A stretch of DNA of 60,000 bases from Takakia lepidozioides (taxonomy: Eukaryota; Streptophyta; Takakiopsida; Takakiales; Takakiaceae), in assembly GCA_030704615.1 (NCBI GenBank), contig CM060732.1:44003053-44063052 (forward strand). The letters run 5' to 3'. Shown here piece after piece: positions 23,401-34,007 of this stretch. How positions within the stretch are numbered: position 1 is the first letter of the stretch; every line of letters starts with the position of its first letter. A program made the position numbers and the translations under genes. Under the pieces are notes generated by a model. The model had not been told where the DNA came from. It did not search any database and saw only the letters and a program-made list of their open reading frames with translations.

Positions 23401-23872
23401 TTTCGTCAACCCCCCCTATGAGCCCCATGTCGATGACATTTTGTACAACTTCATGCAGTCCAGTCAGACTCTGAAGAGACCAGATGGCACTCCCTGGAGA
23501 GGTGCAAAGGAAAAGTCACCAGCATTCATGCAAATACTGCTGGAGTCATGCAGCCACCGCTCTGCACGGGTCGTCTTTCTGTGTCCACAGTTCGTTTGTT
23601 TGAATTGGTTTCCTTTCAACAGTTTCATCTGCTTAAATCCCCTCCTCCAAACTGTTTATGTTCTCCTGTCTGGTGCAGGAGCAACTTACCACGCATGCAA
23701 GGCAGGCGGAAGAAGCCTTTTTGGTATGGAGGGTGATTCTGACCTCTACAACACAGTGCTCCTCCCCCTTTTGTCTGGCTCCACTTCAGGCACACAGACT
23801 GATCGGATTCATATTCGAAATGATGACGATCCCGAAGATAAGCAGGTCGACAACGACTTTTCATGTGAGTAA
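20402..23872 (+). pseudogene. ParB-methyltransferase-like gene, right copy, 5'-truncated
   Basis: Lacks exons 1-3 and therefore the whole ParB-like part. The remaining exons are about 20402-20767, 20852-21074, 22017-22663, 22777-23113, 23309-23590 and 23679-23872. It reads Trp where the left copy has stops in exons 5 and 6 and Gln in exon 9, so the two copies together show the ancestral residues. The motif in place of DPPY is ADIVILDIPDGQ. One-base losses break exon 4 (several), exon 5 (near 20,995), exon 6 (PKQGC then stop), exon 7 (FLSLMQ) and exon 8; motif I is lost here (RVVFLCPQ). A 3' exon beginning at about 23,944 after a TTTTTCAG acceptor may extend the protein. Confidence 0.6.
21155..21880. 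repeat. Hairpin repeats in methyltransferase intron, right arm
   Basis: Equivalent of the left-arm array. Hairpins lie near 21,159, 21,276, 21,386, 21,479, 21,587, 21,749 and 21,856, for example GAATGTCGTTGACGACATTC, GAATGGCGTTGACGCCATTC and GAATGTCGTTAACGACATTC. Confidence 0.85.
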
Positions 23873-23943
23873 GTGCTAAACCCTCTTTGGGAGTCATACT
23901 CAATTTCTCGATAACATCAAAGTTACAGTAATAACTTTTTCAG

Positions 23944-24300
23944 GCTGTCTTTCAGGAAAGCCAGCGGTGGATCTTCAGGAGATACAGTCATTTCTGGCGA
24001 GTCTGTTTTCGACAGCCCCCTTTCCAATTTTCTGCTCCCTGTTTATGCCGAAGCAATGGCACTTCACGCGTCCGAGTCCCTATCCCCTGACTTTTTAGTG
24101 GCCAGCCGTAGGTGTATCCGCGTGGATCCGGTGTTCTAAAATACTTAGACTTAGATGCAGAGGAAGAGGGGATACATTGTACTGACTCTGAGTCAGACTG
24201 AACTGTATTCTTTTAATATTCATTTTCATATTATCTGGAAACGTTGAATCCCCTTACTCTACCGTAGTTGTTCCTTTAGAACAAATAATAATCACAGAAT
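23944..24300 (+). other. Possible last methyltransferase exon and 3' region
   Basis: A frame conserved with the left arm reads SGGSSGDTV...GESVFDSPLSNFLLP...AEAMALHA-ESLS (about 23,955-24,095). Differences between the arms are compatible with coding, but the frame does not join cleanly to exon 9, so an indel or non-coding status cannot be excluded. Confidence 0.35.
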
Positions 24301-24700
24301 CAACTTTCGTTTAAATTGCTATATGTATGAATCCATCTCACAAACTTCCTGACTCTTCTCATATCCATTGTGCATTCATCTACACTGTATTCATGCGTGC
24401 TCCATTCATGAAAGCTTCCTTTGTACAACATCCATTGTACATTCATCCTCTGTACTCTTTAATCCACCCCACAAACCTTCCACACTCATTTCATATACTT
24501 TGTGCATTCGTCAAAAGATTTGGTCATGCATCTTCCTGTCATGAATTTTTGTCATTGCTCAACATCCATTATACATTCATCCATTTTACTCTTATCCATC
24601 CGTCATTCATCCATCTACATAGATTTTTCAAACTCATCCATCTGTTTATCATCCAACTGTACATTCATCCATCATTTATTCAATGCCTTTTATTATGTCG
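24300..24700 (-). repeat. Subterminal CATCCAT/TACATTCATCC repeats, right arm
   Basis: Mirror image of the 5,860-6,230 block but slightly longer, with more copies of CATCCATTGTACATTCATCC-type units. Confidence 0.65.
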
Positions 24701-24902
24701 TCCAGCTTGTTTCCGCGGTAAAGGGTGCCAATCCGCGGGAATACACTCCACTTCTTTCTGGGTGCGTGGTGACTCGGCCTCCACGTGTGATGACGTGGAC
24801 TGAGACCCCGTGACGTGGCATTTGCGCAAGGTGACGTGGCGTGAGCGCAGTCGCGCTCACGCGCTCACGCGCTCACGTGACCAGGCTCACGCCGAGGCAT
24901 CC
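24700..24902 (-). repeat. Right terminal repeat of the transposon
   Basis: Reverse complement of 5,629-5,850. Ends CGCTCACGTGACCAGGCTCA then CGCCGAGGCATCC. Confidence 0.75.
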
Positions 24903-24914
24903 CTGGCCTCATGG

Positions 24915-25165
24915 TAGTCTTGATTCTATTTAGGCAAGATTCCCTGTATTAATTCCACGGTCATAGGACCATCCTCGGTTATAGGCGGCGCATGTTAATG
25001 CTGACGTGGCAGATGACGGACAATGCCACGTCATCATTTGCCACCACATCAGCATGCTGACATGACGTTCACGCCACGTCAGCGTGGGTGCAGGCTCACG
25101 CCACGTCACTCTTGCGTGAGCGTACACTCGCGCGCTCACGCGCAACGCTCACGCCATTGCGTCGT
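24915..25165 (-). repeat. Second copy of loop repeat L
   Basis: Reverse complement of the palindrome loop, from TAGTCTTGATTCTATTTAGG to ACGCCATTGCGTCGTTG. It begins just five bases past the transposon end, after CTGGCCTCATGG. Confidence 0.75.
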
Positions 25166-25254
25166 TGGGTGGCGGCCATGCAGAAGTCGCACTGTCGGGT
25201 ACGGGAGGCCCCCCGTCACAGTCATTATGACAAGTATGCCCTAGCATGCAAATG

Positions 25255-25905
25255 CGGGTCTATATAAGGGCAAGATCTTCCTCTCATTTCATTCAGTCTC
25301 GGCGAAGCCTTGTCGAATTGTGGAGTGCAGGTGTTGGATTGACTGAAGGGTAGTGGAAGGGTGGTGGAGGACAGAGAGTGGTGTTTCATCTCTGCATGTT
25401 TGTTCTATCAATATTTTCCAGAAGAGTTACACACTGAACTCACGCAGTATCTGCTTTTTTAGCCTGGCACAACGAAGAGGTGCTGTTCCATTAGACTTTC
25501 TTTTTGTTTTGTCACTCTTTTCTGAATCTCATTTATCTGTCTTCGTCTTCTCCACTTATACCATTGAATGTGACGGGAGATCTCCCATCATCTTGAGCAG
25601 ATCCTTTCCAATTTGTCTGGAACTCTATTTTCTGTTTATCTTTTCCGCCCATAGGAGATCATTGAACGGGAGACCTCCCGTGATCCCTTAGTGTTATTTG
25701 CATCTGTGGTGTGCATAGATTCTATCTTGCACAATCCAAAATTGTTTTGTGGATTCTCACTTAAGGGTGCGGCGACTATAAGGGGAGATCTCCCGTCATC
25801 CTGCGGAGTGTTGGCGCATTTGATATATTCATCTTTTCTACTTTTTGTGCTTCCGATTTTTTACTCGAGGGCATAGCAGGGGAGATCTCCCGTGGTTGAA
25901 GATGG
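25255..25905 (+). promoter_or_regulatory. Putative promoter and leader with GGGAGATCTCCC palindromes
   Basis: TCTATATAAGGG at about 25,258-25,269 looks like a TATA box. Downstream are four palindromes, GGGAGATCTCCC or GGGAGACCTCCC, near 25,577, 25,668, 25,781 and 25,882, about 90-115 bp apart, each preceded or followed by CG/GTCATC-like sequence. No known factor is assigned. Confidence 0.4.
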
Positions 25906-26219
25906 TTACCACCTATGGACAGTTGTCTATCGGAGAAGCCGTGAATTTAATCCAACTTGTCGGCTCTCCAGTTCCCAAAATTGTCGCTAAGGGTACATGT
26001 CTGAATACGTCTGGAGAGGGATTTTGTCATGGCAGACGTCTATCTAGTAGTTTAGTACTGAGCGTCATATTGAAAACCGTGATACATGGAATGGATTCTG
26101 TCGCGCGGCTTTTACTCACCCATCCCTTCGCTATCCGAGGTGGAAACTCCAAGATAGAAGAGTTGGATATCTCTAAGTACTCCTCCCCCTCAGAACAATC
26201 AGTCATGACCTACAACTAG
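25902..26219 (+). CDS. Unrecognised short open frame after the palindromic leader
   Basis: An ATG-initiated frame of about 105 residues (MVTTYGQLSIGEAVNL...) follows the leader. I recognise no domain. Its position after a TATA-like box and a 600 bp leader is the only reason to list it; it may be chance. Confidence 0.2.
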   Translation: MVTTYGQLSIGEAVNLIQLVGSPVPKIVAKGTCLNTSGEGFCHGRRLSSSLVLSVILKTVIHGMDSVARLLLTHPFAIRGGNSKIEELDISKYSSPSEQSVMTYN

Positions 26220-27040
26220 TGTATCATGGGGGTACTTCCTATTTGTATTCCTTCTCACATCCATGTTAATAAGTTATCTTACTGTCTATGATTAAGTATC
26301 AGATTGCTTCTGCAATCTACCATATTCCATTTACTCAAGCATTCATTCCACAGCTTCACTCATATCTCTTTACACGATGTGAGTATGAAATATGAATCAT
26401 ATTAATATCTATCATGTATCAGGCCGAAGCCATGGTGTCTCTAATCTACTCTACAGTGCATCTCTACATCTTGCATGTATCAAGCATCATCTCCTCGTTT
26501 CTCCTCCTTTGTGTAATCTCCATCCCTGTGCTCCAAGATCGTCTCTCCGCCGTGATGCCCGAACCCATGTCTAAGAAGTGATCTAAGAAGTGACCCCCTC
26601 CATGTAGCTACTCTGCCTATTCTACCTGCAAGATGTTCTAACCGCCTAACTAACTAACTGTCATCCAAGACAGAATGCACGTTCCCACACAATCGTTCCC
26701 TGCCAATGATAACCATTCCCTGTGAACACTGTGATGGGTTGTGACTGGATGTGTCGGGCTGTGACTGATTGTGTCACGCTGTGTTAGGCTGTGTTAGGCC
26801 GTGATAGGTTGTGGCAGGCTGTATCTGGCTGTGTTAGGCTGTGATAGGCTGTGTAAGCCTGTGACTAACTGTGTGAGCCTGTCTGCCATCCCTAAGGTCT
26901 ATGTCCGTCACCCCTAAGGCCTGTGTTGGTCTGACCACCCGTAGGTCTGCGCAAAATTAAGGGTACCCCACAAAACCAGTAAAATTGTCTAAGTCCCAGA
27001 CAACCCTCTAACATTATCCCTCCCCTTCTCAAAAAGCCGT
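26220..27040 (-). mobile_element. Possible Ty3/gypsy-like LTR and polypurine tract
   Basis: Read on the minus strand, 27,060-27,016 gives GAGGACACGGCTTTTTGAGA then AGGGGAGGGA and TGTTAGAGGG. This is the usual arrangement at the end of plant gypsy pol genes (coding end, purine tract, start of LTR). The LTR would run leftwards and contain the 26.7-26.9 kb tandem repeat. No protease, reverse transcriptase or integrase is present, and the far LTR end was not found. Confidence 0.3.
26735..26888 (+). repeat. Degenerate GGCTGTGTTA minisatellite
   Basis: About 14 units of roughly 10-11 bp, such as GGCTGTGTTA, GGCTGTGATA and GACTGTGTGAG. Confidence 0.8.
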
Positions 27041-27188
27041 GTCCTCACGGTTTACTGCTTAGGATCAGTAAAACCTTTGTGAACGAGCACCCTTCTGCTG
27101 GTGAGAGTCCCTCGGAGGGCTCTGTGTGTGAGCCCGAGCCATGGCTTTGGCGGGGGCTGCTATTTCATGAGCGGCATGAGCATGAGCG

Positions 27189-27212
27189 AAAAAAAAAAAA
27201 AAAAAAAAAAAA
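27189..27212 (+). repeat. 24-base poly(A) flanked by CATGAGCG repeats
   Basis: CATGAGCG lies immediately before and immediately after the A run, like a target-site duplication around a tail. Confidence 0.85.
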
Positions 27213-28045
27213 CATGAGCGAACAATTGTGTGTCCACGGAAATAGGGTTAGGAGGCACGACAATAGGGTCATCCGAAGCTGGAATGTGGCACAACTGGAC
27301 TCGTCATAGCAATGAAATGCAACATTTTATTGCAAATTTTGTGGCAAGCCACATCTATATAAGTTGTCATAGCTGGAATGGGCATTACTCTCCTACACCC
27401 TCCGAGGAACGTGCCCCACCTTCCTCCTCATCCCCTTCATCCCCCCCATCCTCCGAGCTCTAAGATGCATCAGTTCGACTATGCCTCTCAAAAATACCGT
27501 CCTCTCCTTGGGGGCGGACACCAACTACAACACATGGAAAGCTTCCAAACGATTGGGAATTACAATGTACACGGATGACACACTATGAGCTAAAAAATAA
27601 TCTCACGTGAAGGTAGTACCGGCCGAGATGGCCGTGATGACGATAGTGATGAGGAAAGAACATGCACAACATGAGGAATGGAAGATGGGAATGATGGTGA
27701 TGATGGGGGTGGCGATGTCGAGGATGACGAATGTATGTGCACAGGTGGCAAGCGCATGACCCGGTGCCCAAAAATAGAGAAACACGCATCGTACCTTACT
27801 ACCTCACACACTGCATCTATGTCATGTTGCGAGAAAAAAATTGTTACATCCGGAACATGATGGGCCTTGTAAGAAAGAAAAAACCCGCATCGGTATGCCT
27901 CTTGAACAAAAAGATTGCGAGCTTGGACATCAAGACGGGGCTGCAAGATGCATGATATGAAATGCATCAATAATCAAACTGCACAGGCAACTCGCAGACG
28001 AATTAGCGTGGCGTCGCCGCGACCTCACTAAACCTCACTAAGCCC
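27213..28045. other. No recognisable gene
   Basis: Open frames on both strands exist (27,590-27,970 region), with low-complexity His/Ser/Pro translations on the minus strand caused by GATGATGG-type sequence. I see no domain or splice structure. Confidence 0.3.
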
Positions 28046-28435
28046 TTTAAAATATATATATTCAGTTATTTATTAATAACCTCAAGTATCTATTATCACA
28101 TGAGAGGTTCATTTAGAGTAGGTGTTATTTGGGGAAGGCCCTTCTATATATATATATATTCAGTTATTTATTAATAACCTCAAGTATCTATCATCTATGA
28201 GAGGTTCATTTAGAGCATGTGTTATTTGGGGAATGACTCATATCCTGAAATATTGCCCTTTATTTATATATATATATTCAGTTATTTATTAATAACCTTC
28301 AAATATCTATGAGGGGTTTATTTAGAGCAAGTGTTATTTGGGGAAGACCCTTCATTCAATTATTTATTAATAACCTTTAAGTATCTACTATGGAGAGGTT
28401 CATTTAGAGAAGGTGTTATCTAGGGAAGGTATAAC
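28046..28435 (+). repeat. Tandem repeat, four copies of an 85-118 bp unit
   Basis: Units start TTCAGTTATTTATTAATAACC (broken here: TTCAGTTATTTATTAATAAC + C) near 28,059, 28,157, 28,276 and 28,356, and end GAGAGGTTCATTTAGAG...GTGTTAT-T-GGGGAAG. Spacers between units carry ATATATATAT. Confidence 0.85.
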
Positions 28436-28659
28436 ACTATAATAGGGAGTTGACACTTTGTTGTCAACGACACATTCCTCATTATGTGAGTAGAGAAGGT
28501 CTCAAGCACAAGTTTTTTAGCTACTATTTCTTTCCCTTGTTTTCATTGTTTTTAGGTAATCTTGTCTTCTCAGATAATATAATGCTTGCTGTCAATCTGC
28601 CTTACAAAATCACAACCACCACGAGAGTGAGGTCAAAAGAGGTTGGTAGCGTCAGCTGA

Positions 28660-30450
28660 AAGTTGTCGACAGCATCGGTCATGATGACATCCTGATTATA
28701 AGTTCTAAACCTATATTTTTTATTTTACAAAATGACAGATTTGAAAATGCAGATTTGATATTACGATTTTAAAGTTGTACTTTTAGTTAGCTTCATTCCG
28801 ATTCACAATGATAAAAGTTTGGTTTCATGAATATAAAATCTGAATTTTCATTTACTTGGTCGGCTCTCGAAAATTCGATTGAGAGGCACATTTGCACTTA
28901 GTCTCAAACCCTGAAATTATACGTTATGATGCAGTTTAGATAGTTTGATTCAAATTAGTTTCATCTATTTTAGTTGCTACCATTGAATCACAACATTAAT
29001 TTGACATTGTTGGTGGTTCACTATCACATTTCGAAATATTTTAATTGTCATTTTTAAAAGTTTAAATGTCGATTGCAAATGAAGATATGTTTTATAATAT
29101 AAATTTGTTTGTTGTTGGTTTGTTGTTATATTTTTGAAGTTATTAGATATCATAGAAAAAAACTGAAATTAAATTTATTCCATAAATAAAGTACTCATAT
29201 TAACAATATTTAGTTTTTTTCAAAATTTATAATACATATATTTTAAGATGAATGTAGGTAATGTTTTTATTTTAGATATCTAATCATTAAAGGATTTATT
29301 TTATTCAATAACACCCACAGTTTTTTCAAAACCTTTAGTTTTTTTCAGATCTCAGATCCCTTCAGGTCCCTTTAGATCCATCAATTTATATACAAATGAA
29401 AAATTAATTTTCATAAAACAATTGAGTTGTAGATTAAGCACTAATTTTGTTTTTTTAATAATTTAATCTCAATTGATTAAGTCTTTATTGTATAGATATT
29501 AATACAATTTTGTTGTTGGATTGTTGTTATCTTCTTGAAATTATTGCATATCATTTGAAAAATTACTATAATTAGTCAATATATTTATTCTATAAAAATT
29601 ACTCATATTTAGCAATCTCCAATTTTTCTTCAATTGTTCTAAATCTATATATAATCGAGATGTTCAAATTTTGACGTCAAAATAAAATGGAATATTCTTT
29701 CACAAATTCCCTATTTTTTCATGGATCAAATCACCAAACTTCTCCAAATAAAAGATAAATTATAGATGTATTCGCCAAATATGAATGATATAAATTTATT
29801 ACATTAGTGATCTGGATGAATGTCAGTGGATGAACAGAATGTACGGCTAGTTTTTGCAAAACTCTGTAGTCACTCGTGCTATTTTCCAAATTTCTTAAAA
29901 AAAACGCTAAGCGGGAATCTGAAATATATAGCTGCAACATTTAATTTGAATACCAAAAAAACATTCATATTATTGCGGTCTATAAACCTCCAACACTACA
30001 ATTTTATTTTCTTATCTTCTTCCAAAAAGCTCATTGATAATATCCCACATACATGCCCAATGATAATAATATGGGATTTTTAATGTAGATATTTTATAAA
30101 ATAATACTTCAACAATAAATCAATTGCAAAAATTTATGTTTTTCTTTTCATATGCAACTCCAATTTCCATTAGTACTACTATTTATGGATCTCAACTAGA
30201 CCATGTTTGGACAAATGCACATCATCAACACTGCATGTAGCATTACAGAAGCATGTTGCACGGACCATAAACGTCATGTATTTATTGCTTTTAAATAACC
30301 TAATTACATTCCTTGCTACCAATATATCATCATCATAATACTCTAACAGGTAGTCACCATAAAGATGAGCCATTGCGCGACGAGCCGCTTGTTCTAGTGA
30401 AACGATTGAATAGACTGTATATATATTATTTTAATATGATTTATTTATTT
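28660..30450. other. AT-rich non-coding region
   Basis: Strongly A/T-rich sequence without a convincing gene. Short frames occur but none has a recognisable product. Confidence 0.45.
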
Positions 30451-30539
30451 ATTCAATAACATGTGATATTGTCGTACTTCTACTTTGGTCCCGATTTCGA
30501 CCAAAAAGTCCAAGTCAAAAGTGAGTTGTATGCTCTAAT

Positions 30540-30575
30540 AAAAGAAGAAGAAGAAGAAGAAGATGATGATGATGT
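30540..30575 (+). repeat. (GAA)n(GAT)n microsatellite
   Basis: AGAAGAAGAAGAAGAAGAAG followed by ATGATGATGATG. Confidence 0.9.
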
Positions 30576-31075
30576 TATTTATAGAGATTTTGGTTGGAAT
30601 TATATCTCTAAGCTCAACCACTACTGCAAGCACCTTCCAAACCCAATTAGGCAAAAGCCCTTTGCGGTGGAGTTACGCTTGCTTCGGCAAGAGTCCTTCT
30701 CTCTTCCTCCTCCACTACGAGCACACGAGTGCAGAATTAAATCTAAGTATTAATTCTAATATATTAAATCATCTTCTTCTTAGTGTGTATGTGTGTATAC
30801 TAATGACGAGAATGCAAGGTTTATCTCCTATACCAGGACATAAGAATGATAGATTATTGTTCACTTTTGTTCTACCAATCATCATTATTGGATGTTTTTC
30901 CTTGGTATCAGCAATCGATTACACGCTCTACATCACTAATTCTATGAGTTACACGTTGAGTGTTACTTGCATATTAGATAATCCTGCACGTACGACCTCA
31001 TCATTTGTAAGAATTTTCTATCCCATTCCTGAATATCACCTTATAATTTTTCTTGTTCATTGTTTAACAAGTTGA
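30563..31075 (+). CDS. Hypothetical secreted or membrane protein
   Basis: A 170-codon frame. From about 30,841 it reads a charged start (KNDRLL), a hydrophobic segment (FTFVLPIIIIGCFSLVSA) resembling a signal peptide or membrane anchor, then YTLYITNSMSYTLSVTC. This resembles the beginning of small plant secreted proteins only loosely. The first half, over a microsatellite, is probably not coding. No splice support. Could be chance in A/T-rich DNA. Confidence 0.2.
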   Translation: MMMMLFIEILVGIISLSSTTTASTFQTQLGKSPLRWSYACFGKSPSLFLLHYEHTSAELNLSINSNILNHLLLSVYVCILMTRMQGLSPIPGHKNDRLLFTFVLPIIIIGCFSLVSAIDYTLYITNSMSYTLSVTCILDNPARTTSSFVRIFYPIPEYHLIIFLVHCLTS

Positions 31076-31469
31076 ACATGAGTGTCAATTCTTGACTTGC
31101 AATTTTTTCAGAATAATGCATACTCTATTTTAACCCTTAAGTAGCCATTCGGCTTGTTTTGGGTCTTTGTTGTTTGTTTTTCTGGTGTGGTTTTCTCATA
31201 TTTGAATGAAATGATCCAAAATTTTGAGCTGCTGATGCCATCACCTGACGGATAAGAATCCAATGCATGATTTGTAGGATTTTTCGTTGAGCATTTCAAT
31301 TTTCCAAATCAAAGGAAGAGAAGTCTAGTTTTTGTGGTAAGAATTTAGCATCCCCTGGCATGTGAGAAAACTCTCTTCATACATGAGAAAACGTCTTCCA
31401 CAATATTTACCTAGTCTGCTATGACCAAGTGTTATTATCCCACCTTTTGCTCGGATTGCATTTTATTTT

Positions 31470-32436
31470 TTGGATTGGATGCAAGATCCGACATGGGAGA
31501 GGAAAGGGAAAAAAGATGTTGCTCAGGTGGGAGTTGAGGACAAGAGAGCAGTTACTGCGTGTGTTTCATCAAGTGCTGATGGGACCTTGTTACCACTTCA
31601 GATTATTTTCAAGGGTAAGACCCAAAGATCGTTGCCTAAGAGCCTTGAAAACAAAAGAATTATGACAAGAGGATTTCATCGCACTTTATCACACAATCAT
31701 TGGTCCTCATTGGACACTTGTAAGCAATTCGTGGATTTTGTGCTCCTGCCTTATTTTGCATCGGAAAAGCTTTGGTTGGAGCTACTTGCCAATCAAAAAA
31801 TGATTTGGCTATTGATTGCTGGAGTGTACACAAATCAGTTGAGTTCATGACTTACATGAAAGAGACTCATCCCAATATTTGTCTCTTGTTTATTCCTGCC
31901 AATTGCACTTCGAAGTTGCAACCTGCCGATGTTATTTTGCAAAGACCATTGAAATGTGTATTTTCAGCTTCATTCAAGAAATGGTCAGCTATGGATATCC
32001 AAGAGCAAATACAAAAGGACATCCCTGCAGGAGATGTTGTGCTTAAAACAAATTGCCTACAATGCGTGAGTTTGTGCCATTGATTTGGTTATACGAAGCT
32101 TCGGTACAAGTGGGTTGCCATATGGAGCTGATTGTTTCAGGTTGGAGACACTGTGGCATTCTTCGAGCTTTTGAGTTTCAGTTTCAGTGTGAGGCTATGA
32201 GAGCCAATTTTACAGAGCCTTTGTTTACAGCCACAACTCCTCAAGAGGAAGTGGAAATGACTCTTAGTTGCTCAGAGGTGCCAGATTTCTATCTTGATGT
32301 TGAGGTGGTGGAGAGCATGAGTCGCTGCCTTGGAAATTTGCACATTGAAGACTCAGATGTATCTGAGTTGATGGGGATGAAGACTTCAATGATGAGCATA
32401 TGCAAGATGTTTGACACTCATTGGAAGGTCCTTTAG
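31470..32436 (+). pseudogene. pogo/DDE_1-type transposase remnant
   Basis: Middle and C-terminal part of a DDE_1 superfamily transposase. It shows EDKRAVTACVSSSADGTLLP and QIIFKGKTQRSLP (typical GK-R-T...G...P-IF-GK block), then, across a frameshift near 31,810, DCWSVHKS (equivalent of the second catalytic Asp) and FIPANCTSKLQPADV (N-TS-LQP-D block). A second frameshift near 32,055 leads to SGWRHCGILRAFEF and an acidic tail. The DNA-binding N-terminus is absent. Two frameshifts show it is dead. It ends about 220 bp before the third methyltransferase copy and may have truncated it. Confidence 0.7.
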
Positions 32437-32656
32437 AGGTTGTATGGACCTAAGGAGTTGGCCTATACATTTTGAACATTTATGGAGGCATTGTTATTTG
32501 TTTTCAATAGAAATTATATAGAGTAGGATTTTTTTAGACAATTTTACTGAATTAGGCACTTTCATATTATTTTTCCAACCTTTCAGCCATAAATCTTGAA
32601 AAATCACAGATTTGCTTAGGCATTTAATTTTTTTTTAAATGTGTGCCTAATCTGCT

Positions 32657-33455
32657 ATGAACCTACGGTATCTCAAGGCCTCGGGGATGAAGATCATCAA
32701 AACGTGGAATGGTTTGAACAGCCTGTACCTGACAAAGAGTGACTGTTCGGGACAAATGGTAATCCTCATTCTCTTGCCTGCTTCATTTCAAGTGCAAGTT
32801 CACCCCTCCGGAATTGAGTGCGTCAACGCACTCAATTTCGGAGGGGCAAACTTGCATTGTTCTTTTGCGATTTTGTATGCATTGGCTCATATGTGCTTTA
32901 TGTTGTCTTGTGTATTGCAGACCCGCTTTTTTGAAGCCGTGTGCCTCATCAGGGTGCACCCTGCTTCCACTCCTGCATCAGTGAAGGAGTTCAGATTTCA
33001 TGAGGGAGGTTGTTTCATCAACGACACGCACTACAATTACGTGGATTCCAATTTGTGTTTGAGAAAGTCCAATTCCACACCATGGAGAGGGGCCAAAGAG
33101 AAGAGCCCAGCTTTTATTCAGACAATTATAGAGACATGTTCCCATCCGGGGGCACGCATCGTGGACCTCACTCTTGGAACAGGTTTCACCCCGATCATTT
33201 TTGGGTGTTTTTTTCTTGTTACAGAGTTTGTTACAACTTGCTAACATTATCGTGTCTTGCAGGAGCTTCGTACCATGCTTGCAAGGCAGCGGGCAGACAT
33301 TTGTTTAGTATGGAAGGGGATGCGGCCATTTTCAGTGACCTCCTCCAGAACTTGCAAGGGCCAGCGCCCGCCGCCCAAGAACAGGAGGGTATAGTGCTTG
33401 TCGATATCAACGAGGGAGATGACAAAGACCTGGACGACGATTTCGCATGTGAGTA
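32657..33455 (+). pseudogene. Third copy of the methyltransferase-like gene, 3' part only
   Basis: Three exons remain: about 32657-32758 (YLKASGMKIIKTWNGLNSLY), 32921-33182 (TRFFEAVCLIRV...TPWRGAKEKSPAF...ETCSHPGARIVDLTLGTG) and 33263-33455 (GASYHACKAAGRHLFSMEGD, acidic end). Motif I is in its best form here. The exons read cleanly, so this copy was lost by 5' truncation rather than scattered decay. It is clearly diverged from the palindrome copies, hence an older or different element lineage. The intron between the first two exons contains a hairpin related to the arrays above (GAGTGCGTCAACGCACTC, about 32,816-32,833, within longer flanking complementarity). Transposon-end-like sequence follows at 34.3-34.8 kb. 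Confidence 0.65.
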
Positions 33456-33493
33456 AGTTGAATTTGTGTACGCATCCGAGTTCTCCCGCGCAA

Positions 33494-33510
33494 CCCCCCC
33501 CCCCCCCCCC
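33494..33510 (+). repeat. 17-base poly(C) tract
   Basis: Uninterrupted C run after CAA. Confidence 0.9.
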
Positions 33511-34007
33511 TTCTTTTTCATGGTAGCTAATGCAATGCATGCAATTTGGGTGGCAGGATATTGGAAGCTATTCCTTTGCACGATGTCTCTGTTCTTTAGA
33601 GTGACTTGTGGTGCACCCTCCATGTTCATACATCCTACTGGTAGACTATGTGGAGGCCATTGCTCGACAGCAGTGTTTCATGATATCTCCCCCATGTGCT
33701 CGGAAGCACAACAGGCACCTCGGAGCTCGGGTTTCCGTCGATGATAGTGCCCAAGTTTCAAGGGATAGTTGTAGTGACTGAGACCTAAACTTCATCTTTT
33801 TTGGGTCTCGTGATGTGGCGAGTGTCACATATATTGTTTCCCTACAAAATTTTATAATAAAATGGCTGCATAGGAAAGTGTGTTCTTGGTAATGTCGTTG
33901 AATGATGGTTTCTCAATTTCATGGCTTGTATGCATTTGCAACAGCGGCTTCTGTCTGGATTTAAGTTTGGATTTCGCATCAGTCTGGCAATCTGCATAAG
34001 CAAAGGG

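Larger units (their letters stand above)
17351..24902 (-). mobile_element. Large MULE-like DNA transposon, right (deleted) copy
   Basis: Inverted second copy, about 7.55 kb. Collinear with the left arm except for a 3.77 kb internal deletion whose junction is near 20,400 (CAATTCAAATTA joined to GGACATC), with about one base of overlap. Roughly a tenth of positions differ from the left arm by eye, with many small indels, so the duplication is not recent. It ends at GGCTCACGCCGAGGCATCC. Confidence 0.75.

Noticed and set aside
5620-24912. Target-site duplication around the palindrome
   Set aside because: Bases before GGATGCC (CAGACGCAT) and after GGCATCC (CTGGCCTCA) do not match, so no duplication is claimed.
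26735-26888. Telomere-like repeat
   Set aside because: The unit GGCTGTGTTA is 10-11 bp and irregular, unlike TTTAGGG or TTAGGG.
27590-27970. 126-codon minus-strand frame with Ser/Pro/His-rich translation
   Set aside because: Low-complexity product of GATGATGG-type sequence; no domain, no splice evidence.
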